Source: an uncultured Pelagibacteraceae bacterium
GTDB lineage: Bacteria; Pseudomonadota; Alphaproteobacteria; Pelagibacterales; Pelagibacteraceae
Assembly: GCA_902576815.1 (NCBI GenBank)
Contig: CACGWQ010000006.1
Coordinates: forward strand, 1 to 64,000
Length of the DNA: 64,000 nucleotides
Reading direction: 5' to 3'
Shown one piece after another: positions 9,074-19,212 of this stretch (the stretch's first letter is position 1; each line of letters begins with the position of its first letter). The notes beneath the pieces were generated by a model that was not told where the DNA came from, did not search any database, and saw nothing but the letters and a program-made list of their open reading frames with translations. Position numbers and translations under genes: made by a program.

Positions 9074-12000
9074 TGCCCAATTATAGAATACATAAAACTG
9101 AATATATTGATGAAACTAAAAGAGTTTCATTTAAATATGATGGTAAGACTTATTTTGGATATGAAGGTGATACCTTAGCGTCAGCACTTTTAGCAAATGG
9201 TATTCATTTAGTCGGCAGAAGTTTTAAATATCACAGACCAAGGGGCATAGTTTCTTGTGGAGCAGAAGAACCTAATGCAATTTGTCAAATTGGTAGTAAA
9301 AAAGACTTAACCGAACCAAATGTAAGAGCAACTGAGTTAGAATTGTATGAAGGATTAGAAGCAAGTTCTCAAAATTGCTGGCCTAACGTAAAATTTGATA
9401 TTGGGGGTATTAATAATTTTATATCACCATTAATTCCTGCAGGCTTTTATTATAAAACATTTATGTGGCCTAAGAGTTTTTGGAAAAAAGTATATGAACC
9501 ATTAATACGATTATCTGCAGGCTTGGGAAAATCTCCTACAGAACCAGATCCTGATATCTATGATCACAAACATGTTCATTACGATGTATTAGTTATTGGT
9601 GGTGGAGTTTCAGGTATTATTTCTGCAAAAATGGCTGCAAAAAATAATTTAAAAACTTTATTAATAGATGACAAAAAAATACTAGGTGGTTCTACAATTT
9701 ATCAAAACAATGAGTCTATTAAGATTGATGATAAATTATCAAGTGAATGGTTAAAAAATGAAATTCAAGAAATTAAAAAATTAAGTAATTTAACAATTAA
9801 GACAAGAACAAGTATTGCAGCTTATCATGGATACAATTTTCTTTTAGCTAAAGAAAATTTAACAGATCATTTACCAGAGGAAAAAAAGAAAAATAAGATT
9901 AGACAACGATTATGGAAAATAAGAGCAAAAAAAGTTGTAATTGCAACTGGATCAATTGAAAGACCACTTGTATTCAATAATAATGATAGACCAGGAATAT
10001 TATTATCTAATTCTATAAACAAATATTTAGATTATTACGGCGTTACCTGTGGAGAAAATATAATATTATTTACGAATAATGATAGTGCATACGAAACTTC
10101 AATTTCACTTCATAAAAAAGGTATAAAGAATATAATTGTTGATTTAAGAAAATCTGCTAGCTCTGAATTAATCAAACAAGCAGAAAATCTAGGAATAAAA
10201 ATCTACTTCAATCATGTTGTAACAAATACTTTTGGATACAGAAAAATTAATTCATTAGAAATCATGAAACTATCGGAAGATGGAAATACAACTGTAGGCA
10301 ATAAAATTAGATTAAGTTGTGACTGTTTAGGAATGAGTGGTGGATGGACACCTATGGTGCATATGCATACTCAATCTGGGGGTAAATTAGATTTTAGAGA
10401 TGAAGACCAAGTATTCTTACCAAAAGAAAATAGTGAAGATCAAATTTCTGTTGGTTCATGCAATGGAGATTTTGATTTAGAAAATATTATAGATAAAACA
10501 GTCAATAAAATTAATAAATTCTTAGATATAGATAATCAAGATTACCAGGATACAAATATAATTTGCTCTAAAGAAAATGATAAAAGAAATATATGGCTTT
10601 TACCAAATAAAATACCTTTAGGTAAAACAAAATGCTTTATAGATTTTCAAAATGACTCAACTGCAAAAGATATAAAATTAGCCTTAAAAGAAGGTTTTAG
10701 ATCAATTGAACATGTAAAAAGATATACAACGACTGGTATGGCAACAGATCAGGGAAAGTTATCTAATATGCACGCACTTGGGATTATAGCTGATACAGCT
10801 GGTGTAAAAATGGGTACATTGGGAACAACTACATTTAGGCCTCCATTCACGCCATTAACTTTCGGAACACTAGTTGGGAGAAATGTTGGAAAATTTTTTG
10901 AAGTAGTAAGAAAAACATCCATGCATGAATGGCATGTGGAAAATAATGCAGAATTTGAAAATGTTGGTCAGTGGAAAAGACCCTGGTACTATCCAAAAAA
11001 CAGTGAAAATATGCATGATGCTGTTCAAAGAGAAAGTAAAGCGGCACGTGACAGTGCGGGAATCTTGGATGCATCAACTCTAGGAAAAATTGATATCCAA
11101 GGAACAGATGCATCAGAATTTTTAAATCGAGTTTACACAAATGCTTGGTCAAAACTTGCAATCGGAAAATGTAGATACGGACTTATGTTAAACGAGGATG
11201 GTATGGTTTATGACGACGGTGTTACTACAAGAATATCTGAAAATCATTATCTAATGACAACCACCACTGGGGGGGCCGCAAATGTATTAAGCAAACTTGA
11301 GGATTATTTACAAACGGAGTGGCCAGAGTTAGATGTTTATTTAACATCAGTGACAGATCATTATTCTACAGCAAGTATTTGTGGTCCAAATTCAAAAAAA
11401 ATCCTTAACAAACTTTTTCCAAATTTAGATTTAAGTGATGAAAACTTCCCTCATATGTCATTTAAAGAAGATAAACTTGAAAATATAAATTGTAGAATAA
11501 TGAGAATAAGTTTTACAGGTGAACTAAGCTATGAAATTAACATAGAGTCGAAATATGGACATTCATTATGGAAAATGTGTATAGAATCTGGGAAAGAGTT
11601 TAATTTGACACCTTATGGTACCGAAACAATGCACCTACTCAGAGCTGAAAAAGGTTTCATTATTGTTGGACAAGATACAGACGGCACAATGACTCCTTCA
11701 GACTTACAGATGGATTGGATTGTAAGTAAAAAGAAATATGACTTCATTGGTAAAAGATCTTTATATAGAAGTGATACTATTAGAGAAGATAGAAAGCAAT
11801 TGGTAGGACTACTTACAGATGATCCAAAAGAAATTTTGGAAGAAGGTGCTCAAATTGTTTCAGACGTTAAATCAAAGCCTATAGATATGCTAGGACATGT
11901 AACTTCCAGCTATTTTAGTCCAAACCTAAATAAATCAATTGCCTTAGCTGTAGTTAGGAGTGGAAAAACAATGAAGGGTCAAAAATTAATTATTCCAATG

Positions 12001-12075
12001 GAAAACAAAAATATTAATGTGACCGTTTCTGACACAATTTTTTTAGATAAGGAGAATAAAAGACTAAATGCTTGA
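9073..12075 (+). CDS. soxA: sarcosine oxidase, alpha subunit
   Basis: The large 1000-residue subunit binds NAD and tetrahydrofolate. Domains in order: an N-terminal ferredoxin-like fold (YFGYEGDTLASALLANG, then GRSFKYHRPRGIVSCG); an FAD/NAD-binding fold starting VLVIGGGVSGIISAKMA at about residue 173; a linking helical segment; and, from about residue 600, a GcvT-like aminomethyltransferase domain (RDSAGILDASTLGKIDIQG, RAEKGFIIVGQDTDGT) that would form 5,10-methylene-THF. Length matches the family. It overlaps soxG by eight bases. Together the operon turns sarcosine into glycine plus an activated one-carbon unit. Confidence 0.95.
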   Translation: MPNYRIHKTEYIDETKRVSFKYDGKTYFGYEGDTLASALLANGIHLVGRSFKYHRPRGIVSCGAEEPNAICQIGSKKDLTEPNVRATELELYEGLEASSQNCWPNVKFDIGGINNFISPLIPAGFYYKTFMWPKSFWKKVYEPLIRLSAGLGKSPTEPDPDIYDHKHVHYDVLVIGGGVSGIISAKMAAKNNLKTLLIDDKKILGGSTIYQNNESIKIDDKLSSEWLKNEIQEIKKLSNLTIKTRTSIAAYHGYNFLLAKENLTDHLPEEKKKNKIRQRLWKIRAKKVVIATGSIERPLVFNNNDRPGILLSNSINKYLDYYGVTCGENIILFTNNDSAYETSISLHKKGIKNIIVDLRKSASSELIKQAENLGIKIYFNHVVTNTFGYRKINSLEIMKLSEDGNTTVGNKIRLSCDCLGMSGGWTPMVHMHTQSGGKLDFRDEDQVFLPKENSEDQISVGSCNGDFDLENIIDKTVNKINKFLDIDNQDYQDTNIICSKENDKRNIWLLPNKIPLGKTKCFIDFQNDSTAKDIKLALKEGFRSIEHVKRYTTTGMATDQGKLSNMHALGIIADTAGVKMGTLGTTTFRPPFTPLTFGTLVGRNVGKFFEVVRKTSMHEWHVENNAEFENVGQWKRPWYYPKNSENMHDAVQRESKAARDSAGILDASTLGKIDIQGTDASEFLNRVYTNAWSKLAIGKCRYGLMLNEDGMVYDDGVTTRISENHYLMTTTTGGAANVLSKLEDYLQTEWPELDVYLTSVTDHYSTASICGPNSKKILNKLFPNLDLSDENFPHMSFKEDKLENINCRIMRISFTGELSYEINIESKYGHSLWKMCIESGKEFNLTPYGTETMHLLRAEKGFIIVGQDTDGTMTPSDLQMDWIVSKKKYDFIGKRSLYRSDTIREDRKQLVGLLTDDPKEILEEGAQIVSDVKSKPIDMLGHVTSSYFSPNLNKSIALAVVRSGKTMKGQKLIIPMENKNINVTVSDTIFLDKENKRLNA

Positions 12076-12616
12076 CATTTTACATCCAAATATTTCGAAT
12101 ATTAATAAAAACAATATCGATATTAATTTATCTGAAGAAAAAATTAAAATTAATATCAGGGGAAAAAATAAAGAATTTTTTACCAAAGTGGGTAAAATTC
12201 TATCTATTATTTTACCTTCTGAATCAAATACCAGTTCATCAAATGAAAACTATGATGTTTTGTGGCTAAGTCCGGATGAATGGATGATATATTTTGATGA
12301 AAATAAAAATTCAAATATTTTTGATCAACTTTATAAAGATATTTCGTCTTTAAATTTTGGATCAATTACTGATATCTCTTCACAATTAATTTGCATAAAT
12401 ATAAAAGGAGAAAATATATTTGAATTATTATCATCTGGATCACCTTTTAATTTCGAAAAATTTAAAAATAATATTGGTTCATCAACACAAACAATAGTAA
12501 ATCATATTGATGTAATTCTTCATCACAAATCAAAGAATAATGTTAATTTATTTGTAAGAAGATCGTTTTCAGAACACCTTTATGAATGGTTAGTTGATAG
12601 CTCTAATTTTGCCTAA
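12068..12616 (+). CDS. soxG: sarcosine oxidase, gamma subunit
   Basis: This 182-residue protein resembles the SoxG family, the least conserved subunit, related to the GcvT/YgfZ fold. Recognisable parts are LWLSPDEWMIYF, the Ser/Asp-rich DISSQL segment and a C-terminal RRSFSEHLYEWL that matches the usual S-F-x-x-Y/H-L-x-x-W ending. Position as the fourth gene of soxBDAG supports the call. The shadow ORF at 12072 in another frame is rejected. Its 3' end overlaps that of the opposing MATE gene by 27 bases. Confidence 0.88.
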   Translation: MLDILHPNISNINKNNIDINLSEEKIKINIRGKNKEFFTKVGKILSIILPSESNTSSSNENYDVLWLSPDEWMIYFDENKNSNIFDQLYKDISSLNFGSITDISSQLICINIKGENIFELLSSGSPFNFEKFKNNIGSSTQTIVNHIDVILHHKSKNNVNLFVRRSFSEHLYEWLVDSSNFA

Positions 12617-13939
12617 TTTATAATTCAAATAAAAATAAGTATAACCAAGATACATCATAGAGAAAATCCAATTGAATATTACCCATAACCAAAAAAATTC
12701 AGAAAAGTCAGAATTAAAATAAATTGCAGTATAAAATACGACAAATGGAAAAATTCCATTTCGGCAAATATTAGCAATTAATGCGTTTTCAGCTTTTTTT
12801 AATGCCATAAAAAAACCATTTGATAAAAAAAATATTGGATAAGCTGGTAGCACAAAGGCTGAAATCTCTAAATATAATTTTCCAAATTCAACGACCTCTA
12901 AATCTTTTGAAAATAATTTTGTTATCATTTCAGCACCAAAATAAATAATAAAAGAAGAAATAATCATTATAATGAAAGCATATTTTATAGCTTGGAAGTA
13001 CGTTTCTTTAATTCTTAAAATATTTCGTGCACCAAAATTTTGAGCAATAATTGTGATAATTGCTGTATTTATTCCCAAGATTGGCAATAAAACCACTTGT
13101 TCTATTTTGGTGCCAGCTCCATAACCAGCTGCTGCATATTCTCCTGATAAACCTGCATATTTGAATACAATAGCAGAAGCAATAGAATAACCGCAAATTG
13201 AAATTATTATTGGCATAGATTGAAAAAAAATATTTTTTAAAAAAAAAAATTTAGGAATAAAATAAGAAATAAGTATGCTTTTAATTAATTTACTTTTTAA
13301 AACTTTTTTAAATATGATTAAAAAAGCGACCGTTTGAGCAATTAGAGTTGCTATTGCAATACCTTTCATACCCAAAGCTGGTATGAAATAAAATCCAAAT
13401 ATTAAAATTGGATTTAACAATATGTTTAAAAAAAAAGATAATATTAAAGCATTTCTATAAGTTTTCGTATCACCTTCTGCATGAAGTAATGAATTTAATG
13501 CAACAACTAAAATAAAAATAAACGAACCAAGGAAAATGATATCTGTATATTGTAAGCCAAGATTTATTACCTCATTAGTTGAACCCATTATTGAAAAAAG
13601 GTCTGATGCATAATTTAAACCAATAAAAGTAATCAACAGAATTATCAAAAAAGAAAAGAAAATTAATTGGCAGAAATAAATTGAAGCATTTTTATTATTT
13701 TTTTCTCCAATGCTATTGCCTATCAGTGATGTACCTGCAACTGTGATACCAATAGATGAGGCAATAATAATAAAATAAATTGGAAAAGATTTTGTTAAAG
13801 CTGACAAAGCTTCAGGTGATATTTTTCCTGCAAAATATGTATCAGCAATATTATATAACGTTTGAAAGAGTGTGCCTACAGATGCAGGTATCGCTAATTT
13901 TTTAATTAATTCTTTGATGTCATCACTTAATATATTCAT
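12590..13939 (-). CDS. MATE-family efflux transporter
   Basis: A 449-residue integral membrane protein with about twelve hydrophobic segments in two repeated halves. It shows the MATE-like starts PASVGTLFQTLYNIADTYF and LIGNSIGEKN, with AAGYGAGTKIEQVVLLP in the second half. MATE proteins export cationic drugs or metabolites in exchange for Na+ or H+. The substrate cannot be read from sequence. The gene lies four bases after trhO on the same strand and converges on soxG with a 27-base overlap. It is not obviously linked to sarcosine metabolism because it is on the opposite strand. Confidence 0.88.
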   Translation of the reverse strand: MNILSDDIKELIKKLAIPASVGTLFQTLYNIADTYFAGKISPEALSALTKSFPIYFIIIASSIGITVAGTSLIGNSIGEKNNKNASIYFCQLIFFSFLIILLITFIGLNYASDLFSIMGSTNEVINLGLQYTDIIFLGSFIFILVVALNSLLHAEGDTKTYRNALILSFFLNILLNPILIFGFYFIPALGMKGIAIATLIAQTVAFLIIFKKVLKSKLIKSILISYFIPKFFFLKNIFFQSMPIIISICGYSIASAIVFKYAGLSGEYAAAGYGAGTKIEQVVLLPILGINTAIITIIAQNFGARNILRIKETYFQAIKYAFIIMIISSFIIYFGAEMITKLFSKDLEVVEFGKLYLEISAFVLPAYPIFFLSNGFFMALKKAENALIANICRNGIFPFVVFYTAIYFNSDFSEFFWLWVIFNWIFSMMYLGYTYFYLNYKLGKIRAIN

Positions 13940-13943
13940 GATA

Positions 13944-14816
13944 TTATTTTTTTGAATTTATCATTTGATTGTGCCTCATTGTGAAACGTTTTATTTGATC
14001 ATTTGTCAATTTATCAAAACAATTTGGACATGATAGGCCTACTTTATACTTTTTTGATTTGGTTAGTTTTTTATGCAATGGCATTCTACAACCACCACAA
14101 ACAGTATAATTTCCAATTTCTAAGTTTTTTTTAATAGTAACTCTTTTATCAAAAACAAAACATTCACCATTCCACTTACTTTTTTTTGGATCAGTTTTGT
14201 TAAGATAATTTAAGATACCACCCTTAAGCATATAAACATTTTTAAAACCTTTATTATTAAGATAATTAGACGCTTTTTCACACCTGATGCCTCCGGTGCA
14301 AAACATCCCTATTGATTCATCTTTATTAAATTTTGATAAATAATTTTTAAAATCTCTAAAATTTTTAGTTTCTGGATTAAGAGCATTTTTAAATGTACCA
14401 ATCTTATATTCAAAAGGTTTTCTGGCATCAATCAGTTTAATATTTTTTTTAGATATAAATTCGTCCCATTTTTTAGGTGATAAATATTTCTTATTAAAAA
14501 AATTCTTAAAATTAATTTTTTCATTAATTGGAACTACTTCATCTTTTATTTTAACTTTATTTTTTGAGTATGGTAATATTTTTGAGTTAAATTTATTTTG
14601 AATATCAAATCCATCAATTGATAAGATATTCTTTATTTTTGTAATTGTAAGTTTAATTTTTTTATGACTACCTGATATTGTACCATTAATTCCTTCAGGA
14701 GATAATATTATAAGACCTTTGATATCAAGCTTATTAGTTTCTTTTAAAATATTTTTTTTAATAATTTTTAATTTATTAAGTTTTGATATTTTATAAAAAG
14801 ATAGGATTTCAAACAT
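13944..14816 (-). CDS. trhO: rhodanese-type tRNA uridine 5-oxyacetic-acid hydroxylase TrhO (UPF0176)
   Basis: TrhO (YceA) hydroxylates uridine 34 of certain tRNAs in an O2-dependent step toward cmo5U. The protein has an N-terminal acylphosphatase-like half (GLIILSPEGINGTISG), a rhodanese domain (KLIDARKPFEYKIGTF) with the active-site Cys in FCTGGIRCEKASNYL, and a C-terminal Cys cluster (CGGCR, CPNC) that may bind zinc. The ORF track starts at a TTG. The ATG at 14816, beginning MFEILSFYKIS, matches the usual N-terminus and gives 290 residues. It sits two bases after the methyltransferase stop. Confidence 0.9.
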   Translation of the reverse strand: MFEILSFYKISKLNKLKIIKKNILKETNKLDIKGLIILSPEGINGTISGSHKKIKLTITKIKNILSIDGFDIQNKFNSKILPYSKNKVKIKDEVVPINEKINFKNFFNKKYLSPKKWDEFISKKNIKLIDARKPFEYKIGTFKNALNPETKNFRDFKNYLSKFNKDESIGMFCTGGIRCEKASNYLNNKGFKNVYMLKGGILNYLNKTDPKKSKWNGECFVFDKRVTIKKNLEIGNYTVCGGCRMPLHKKLTKSKKYKVGLSCPNCFDKLTNDQIKRFTMRHNQMINSKK

Positions 14817-14818
14817 AA

Positions 14819-15466
14819 TTACCAACAAACTGTAAAACCATCACCAATTGGTAAAATATACTTATTAATAGGTGATTTTTTTATGTATTTATTAAATTCT
14901 CTTAATTTTATAGTTAATTTGTCTTTTATCTTTGGATTTGCAACATCTCCTTTCCAAAGTGTATTATCAATTAAAATTATACCCTTTTTGCTTTTTAATT
15001 TAAGAGACTGATTAAAATAATTTATATAATTTTCTTTATCTGCATCAATTAATATCACATCATATTTTTCCTTTTTCTTAATAAGATTTTCAAGAGCAAT
15101 TTTTCCATTTTCACAAAGAAGATTTATTTTTTTATCTTGCTTTGCTTCTTTAAAAAACTTAATTGCCTCATTGTTAGTTTTTAAATTTTTATCTATACCA
15201 ATTAATTTGCAATTCTTAGGTAAGGCAAGAGCTGCAGATAAAATGCTGTAACCTGTAAAAGTGCCAATTTCCAAATATGATTTATAGTTATTAATTTTTA
15301 TGATAAATTGTATGAAGTTAGCTTGTAGAATTGAAATTTGTAATTTTTTAATATGACCAAGTTTTTCGTTATATTTTAATAATTTTTTTTGTACTTTGTG
15401 AAGATTATTTGTATGTGAAAAAATATAATTGATCATATTTTGATCAATTATGAAATTTTTATCCAT
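14819..15466 (-). CDS. class I SAM-dependent O-methyltransferase (CCoAOMT-like)
   Basis: A 215-residue Rossmann-fold methyltransferase. Motif I reads [20 protein letters not shown], followed by IGIDKNLK (acidic residue for the SAM ribose), [16 protein letters not shown] (metal-binding Asp region) and [12 protein letters not shown]. These match the caffeoyl-CoA/catechol O-methyltransferase family, which is widespread in bacteria with mostly unknown substrates. Some relatives modify tRNA (TrmR-type), which would suit its place between trhO and gatB, but that is inference. It starts eight bases inside the end of gatB. Confidence 0.86.
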   Translation of the reverse strand: MDKNFIIDQNMINYIFSHTNNLHKVQKKLLKYNEKLGHIKKLQISILQANFIQFIIKINNYKSYLEIGTFTGYSILSAALALPKNCKLIGIDKNLKTNNEAIKFFKEAKQDKKINLLCENGKIALENLIKKKEKYDVILIDADKENYINYFNQSLKLKSKKGIILIDNTLWKGDVANPKIKDKLTIKLREFNKYIKKSPINKYILPIGDGFTVCW

Positions 15467-16925
15467 TCAACTTTTCTTTTAATATTTTGTTTATTAATTG
15501 AGGATTGCCTTTTCCTTTACTTTCTTTCATGGCTTGACCAACAAAGAAACCAAATAATTTATCTTTACCAGATTTATATTCAGCAACCTTATCTGAATTA
15601 TTTTCAATAACTTTATTTATCAATTCCTCTATCGCTTTTGGATCGCTTTCTTGTTTTAAACCTTTTTCTTTTACTATTATTAATGGATCTTGATCTCCAT
15701 CTATCATTTGTTCAAAAACCGTTTTAGCTATTTTTCCTGATATGGTTCCATCTTTTATAAGGTTTATAAGTTTAGATAGATTTTTAGCACTAACTGGGCT
15801 TTGAGATATTTCTAAATTTTTTTCATTTAAAACTGCAAATAATTCACCTGTAATCCAGTTTGTTGCTAATTTAACATCTGAATTTTTTATAACTTCTTCA
15901 AAGAAATTTGATGTTTCAATATCAGAAACCAAAATTGTTGCTTCATATGGTGAAAGATTAAATTTATCTATAAATCTTTTTTTCTTTTCATCTGGTAATT
16001 CAGGTATATCTGATTTTATTTTTTCAATTAACTCTTGGCTTATTTCAAGCGGTAATAGATCTGGATCAGGAAAATATCTGTAATCATGCGCGTCTTCTTT
16101 TGATCTCATAGATCTTGTCTCATTTCTTTTAGTGTCAAAAAGTCTTGTCTCTTGATCTATTTCTTTCCCCTCCTCTAACAAATCTATTTGTCTATTTGCT
16201 TCGGATATTATTGCCATTTGCATAAATTTTATTGAATTAACATTTTTAATTTCACACCTGGTGCCGAATTCAGTCTCCCCTTTTAATCTTACTGATACAT
16301 TAACATCTGCCCTCAAAGAACCTTCTTGCATATTGCCATCACATGTTCCTAAATATCTCATTATCGATCTTAATTTTTTTATATAAACGTTGACTTCATC
16401 TGGAGATCTTAAATCAGGCTTACTTACAATTTCCATTAAAGCCACTCCAGATCTATTTAAATCAACTAATGTATTATTTGGATCAATATCATGAATACTT
16501 TTACCTGCATCTTGCTCTAAGTGTAATCTTTCAATTCCAATTTCTTTTTGACCATTCGGCATATCCAAAATTACTTTTCCTTCACCAACAATTGGATATT
16601 TGTATTGAGAGATTTGATATCCTTGGGGTAAATCTGCATAAAAATAATTTTTTCTATCAAAGACAGATTTTTTATTTATTTTGGCTTTAAGTCCTATTCC
16701 AGTTTTAATTGCTTGTTCAATACAAAATTCATTTATAACTGGTAACATTCCTGGAAATGCTGCATCTACGAGACTAACTTGTGTGTTTGGTTCTGCACCA
16801 AATTTTGTTGATGATTGAGAGAAAAGTTTTGACTCTGAAGTAACTTGAGCGTGCACTTCTAAACCAATTATCACTTCATATTGTTTATTTTCTCTTTCAA
16901 TAAGATATTCACTATTTTTACTCAC
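15459..16925 (-). CDS. gatB: aspartyl/glutamyl-tRNA amidotransferase subunit B
   Basis: GatB is the kinase and tRNA-binding subunit of GatCAB, which amidates Glu-tRNA(Gln) and/or Asp-tRNA(Asn). The 488-residue protein shows [38 protein letters not shown], the Mg-binding HLEQDAGKS region and DANVSVR-like sequence (RADVNVSVR), plus the C-terminal YqeY-like tail. It is the third gene of gatC-gatA-gatB, overlapping gatA by eight bases. All three subunits are adjacent, as in many alphaproteobacteria that lack GlnRS. Confidence 0.97.
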   Translation of the reverse strand: MSKNSEYLIERENKQYEVIIGLEVHAQVTSESKLFSQSSTKFGAEPNTQVSLVDAAFPGMLPVINEFCIEQAIKTGIGLKAKINKKSVFDRKNYFYADLPQGYQISQYKYPIVGEGKVILDMPNGQKEIGIERLHLEQDAGKSIHDIDPNNTLVDLNRSGVALMEIVSKPDLRSPDEVNVYIKKLRSIMRYLGTCDGNMQEGSLRADVNVSVRLKGETEFGTRCEIKNVNSIKFMQMAIISEANRQIDLLEEGKEIDQETRLFDTKRNETRSMRSKEDAHDYRYFPDPDLLPLEISQELIEKIKSDIPELPDEKKKRFIDKFNLSPYEATILVSDIETSNFFEEVIKNSDVKLATNWITGELFAVLNEKNLEISQSPVSAKNLSKLINLIKDGTISGKIAKTVFEQMIDGDQDPLIIVKEKGLKQESDPKAIEELINKVIENNSDKVAEYKSGKDKLFGFFVGQAMKESKGKGNPQLINKILKEKLNG

Positions 16926-18378
16926 TTAACCACCAGTCTGAAATATCATTTTTAAAATTAATCTTATCTTCTAATGCATAAGAAATATTAAGTATATTTT
17001 GCTCATCAAAAGGTTTTCCAATTACTTGAAGGCCTAAAGGATAATTATTTTTATCTTTACCAGCTGGTATAGAAATACCTGGTAAGCCTGCTAGATTTAT
17101 TGGAACTGTAAATATATCATTTAAATACATTGATACTGGATCATTTGTTTTTTCACCAATTTTAAATGCTGAGCTTGGAGTAGAAGGAGTTAAAATTGCA
17201 TCAACTTTAGAAAAGGCATCATCAAAATCTTTTTTTATTAATTGTCTTACTTTCTGCGCTTTTAGATAATAGGCGTCATAGTAACCAGAAGATAAAACAT
17301 AAGTTCCAATCATAATTCTTCTTTTAACTTCATCACCAAAACCTTCAGATCTAGTTTTTTCGTACATTTCTATTAAATTTTGACCAGAAGATCTAAATCC
17401 ATATTTAACACCATCATATCTTGCTAGATTTGAAGATGCTTCAGCCGGTGCAACAATATAATAAGTTGGTAATGCGTAATTAGTATGTGGAAGCGAAATA
17501 TCGATAATTTCTGCTCCACAATCTTTTGCATATGAGATACCATTTTTCCATAGCTGTTCAATTTCGTCAGGCATATTGTCAACTCTATATTCTTTAGGAA
17601 TACCAATTTTCTTTCCTTTAATATCTTTTGATAATTCTTTTGAATAACAATTTCTTTTGTAATCAATTGAAGTTGAATCTTTTTGATCAAATGAAGAGAT
17701 CACCTCTAAAAGCATAGAACAGTCTCTTACATTTTTCGTCATAGGTCCTGCTTGGTCTAAAGATGAAGCAAATGCTACAATTCCATAACGAGAACAACTT
17801 CCATATGTAGGTTTAAGTCCAACAGTTCCTGTAAATGATGCTGGTTGACGAATAGATCCACCTGTATCTGTTCCAATGGTAACTGGAGTTAAATTTGCAG
17901 CGACAGCTGCAGAAGAACCTCCTGAAGATCCACCAGGGACTAAATTTTCTCCTACCGGATTTTGAACATTTCCAAAAAAACTAGTTTCATTTGAAGAGCC
18001 CATAGCAAATTCATCACAATTAAGTTTACCAAGAAGTATTGCTCCTTGACTCCACAAATTTTGAGTAACTGTAGACTCATATGTGGGAACGAAGTTATTT
18101 AATATTTTGCTACCTGCTGTTGTTCTAACTCCATTTGTACAAAATAAATCTTTAACAGCAATAGGAATACCTGGTAGTTTAAAATCTAAATTCGGATTAG
18201 AGTCAAATTTTTTTGATTGATCTATTGCTTTTTCAAAATTATCTGTAATATAAATATTTAATTTTTTCGATTTTTCAGCGCGGTTTATGTAAGCTTTTGT
18301 AATTTCCTCTGAAGATAGTTTTTTTTCTTTTATATTCGATGTTAATTCGAATAAACTTTGACTTGTTATATCTGACAT
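16918..18378 (-). CDS. gatA: aspartyl/glutamyl-tRNA amidotransferase subunit A
   Basis: GatA is the glutaminase, an amidase-signature enzyme supplying ammonia to GatB. The catalytic Lys-Ser-Ser set is visible: Lys in PIAVKDLFC, the Ser-rich [13 protein letters not shown], and [14 protein letters not shown]. The 486-residue length is typical. It overlaps gatC by one base and gatB by eight, so the three subunits are probably made in step. Confidence 0.97.
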   Translation of the reverse strand: MSDITSQSLFELTSNIKEKKLSSEEITKAYINRAEKSKKLNIYITDNFEKAIDQSKKFDSNPNLDFKLPGIPIAVKDLFCTNGVRTTAGSKILNNFVPTYESTVTQNLWSQGAILLGKLNCDEFAMGSSNETSFFGNVQNPVGENLVPGGSSGGSSAAVAANLTPVTIGTDTGGSIRQPASFTGTVGLKPTYGSCSRYGIVAFASSLDQAGPMTKNVRDCSMLLEVISSFDQKDSTSIDYKRNCYSKELSKDIKGKKIGIPKEYRVDNMPDEIEQLWKNGISYAKDCGAEIIDISLPHTNYALPTYYIVAPAEASSNLARYDGVKYGFRSSGQNLIEMYEKTRSEGFGDEVKRRIMIGTYVLSSGYYDAYYLKAQKVRQLIKKDFDDAFSKVDAILTPSTPSSAFKIGEKTNDPVSMYLNDIFTVPINLAGLPGISIPAGKDKNNYPLGLQVIGKPFDEQNILNISYALEDKINFKNDISDWWLSE

Positions 18379-18665
18379 TATTCAACAACCTTTGGTACAA
18401 CAAAAAAATCTTTATTTTCTTCAGGTGAGTTTTTTAAAATTTTTTCTCTGATATTTTCTGATTTAATTTCATCTTTTCTAAATCTTAGGGTGGTCTCAGC
18501 AATTGATGTTAAAGCTTGAACATTATCAGTATTTAATTCATTTAATTTTTCTATAAATTCAAATATATTATTTAAGTCGCCCTTTAATTTGTTAGCTTTT
18601 TCATCATCAACAGAAATTCTTGCTAATTTCGAAATGTGCTTTACTGTTTTAAGATCTATACTCAT
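18378..18665 (-). CDS. gatC: aspartyl/glutamyl-tRNA amidotransferase subunit C
   Basis: GatC is the small belt subunit that stabilises the GatA-GatB complex. The track begins at 18722 with a non-conserved leader. The ATG at 18665 gives [17 protein letters not shown] and 95 residues, the normal GatC start and size. The [17 protein letters not shown] and FRKDE segments fit the family. It is first in the operon and is divergent from ruvX, with 49 bases between the two starts. A TTGTAT / TAGTTT pair with 17-base spacing lies in that gap on the minus strand as a possible promoter. Confidence 0.93.
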   Translation of the reverse strand: MSIDLKTVKHISKLARISVDDEKANKLKGDLNNIFEFIEKLNELNTDNVQALTSIAETTLRFRKDEIKSENIREKILKNSPEENKDFFVVPKVVE

Positions 18666-18714
18666 ATGGTAAAAATATTGCCGCAAACTATCACTTAAGT
18701 AAATAATATACAAT

Positions 18715-19170
18715 ATGATCACAATTGAGGAATTTAAAAAGAAACAGCTAAATACATCTAGATTAATTGGTCTTGATTTAGGTTCAAAGAGAATTGGTGT
18801 AGCTATATGTGATGAAAATCAAAAAATTGCCACACCGCTTAAAACAATAAACAAATCCAAATTTGAAGATCTTATCAATGAATTAGAGGATATTATTAAA
18901 GAAAATAATATTAAAGGAATAATTATTGGCAATCCAATTAATATGGATGGTAGCTTAGGTAAATCCTCTCAATCAGTAAATGATGTGTCAAAAGCAATAT
19001 CAAAAGAAATTGATATTCCAATAAGTCTTTGGGATGAAAGATTATCAACAGTTGGAGCGTTTAAATTAACCGAAAATTTAGGTATTAACGTAACTAAAAG
19101 AGAAAAAAATATAGATAAAAATGCTGCTGCATTTATCTTACAGGGTGCCATAGATTTTATTAATAATTAA
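18715..19170 (+). CDS. ruvX: putative Holliday junction resolvase RuvX/YqgF
   Basis: The YqgF family has an RNase H fold and acts in 16S rRNA 5'-end maturation and possibly junction resolution. Visible signatures are LIGLDLGSKRIGVAICDE (catalytic Asp), GIIIGNPINMDGS, the LWDERLST block and a C-terminal DKNAAAFILQG. The 151-residue length is normal. It is transcribed away from gatC, and a separate promoter for pyrB begins immediately after its stop. Confidence 0.92.
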   Translation: MITIEEFKKKQLNTSRLIGLDLGSKRIGVAICDENQKIATPLKTINKSKFEDLINELEDIIKENNIKGIIIGNPINMDGSLGKSSQSVNDVSKAISKEIDIPISLWDERLSTVGAFKLTENLGINVTKREKNIDKNAAAFILQGAIDFINN

Positions 19171-19173
19171 TAC

Positions 19174-19202
19174 TTGCATTAATCAACCTTTGTGGCTATA
19201 GA
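19174..19202 (+). promoter_or_regulatory. sigma70-type promoter for pyrB
   Basis: TTGCAT (19174-19179) and TATAGA (19197-19202) are separated by exactly 17 bases. Transcription would start near 19209, only a few bases before the ATG at 19213. The ORF track's GTG start at 19192 lies inside this promoter, which argues for the ATG. Confidence 0.6.
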
Positions 19203-19212
19203 GTTGGTTTTA

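Noticed and set aside
10847-11161. 104-residue minus-strand ORF inside soxA
   Set aside because: Falls within the GcvT-like domain of soxA; His/Phe/Leu-rich antisense translation with no motif.
12072-12269. Alternative-frame ORF at the start of soxG
   Set aside because: Same strand, different frame, Lys/Ile/Leu-rich; soxG in the other frame has family motifs and operon overlap.
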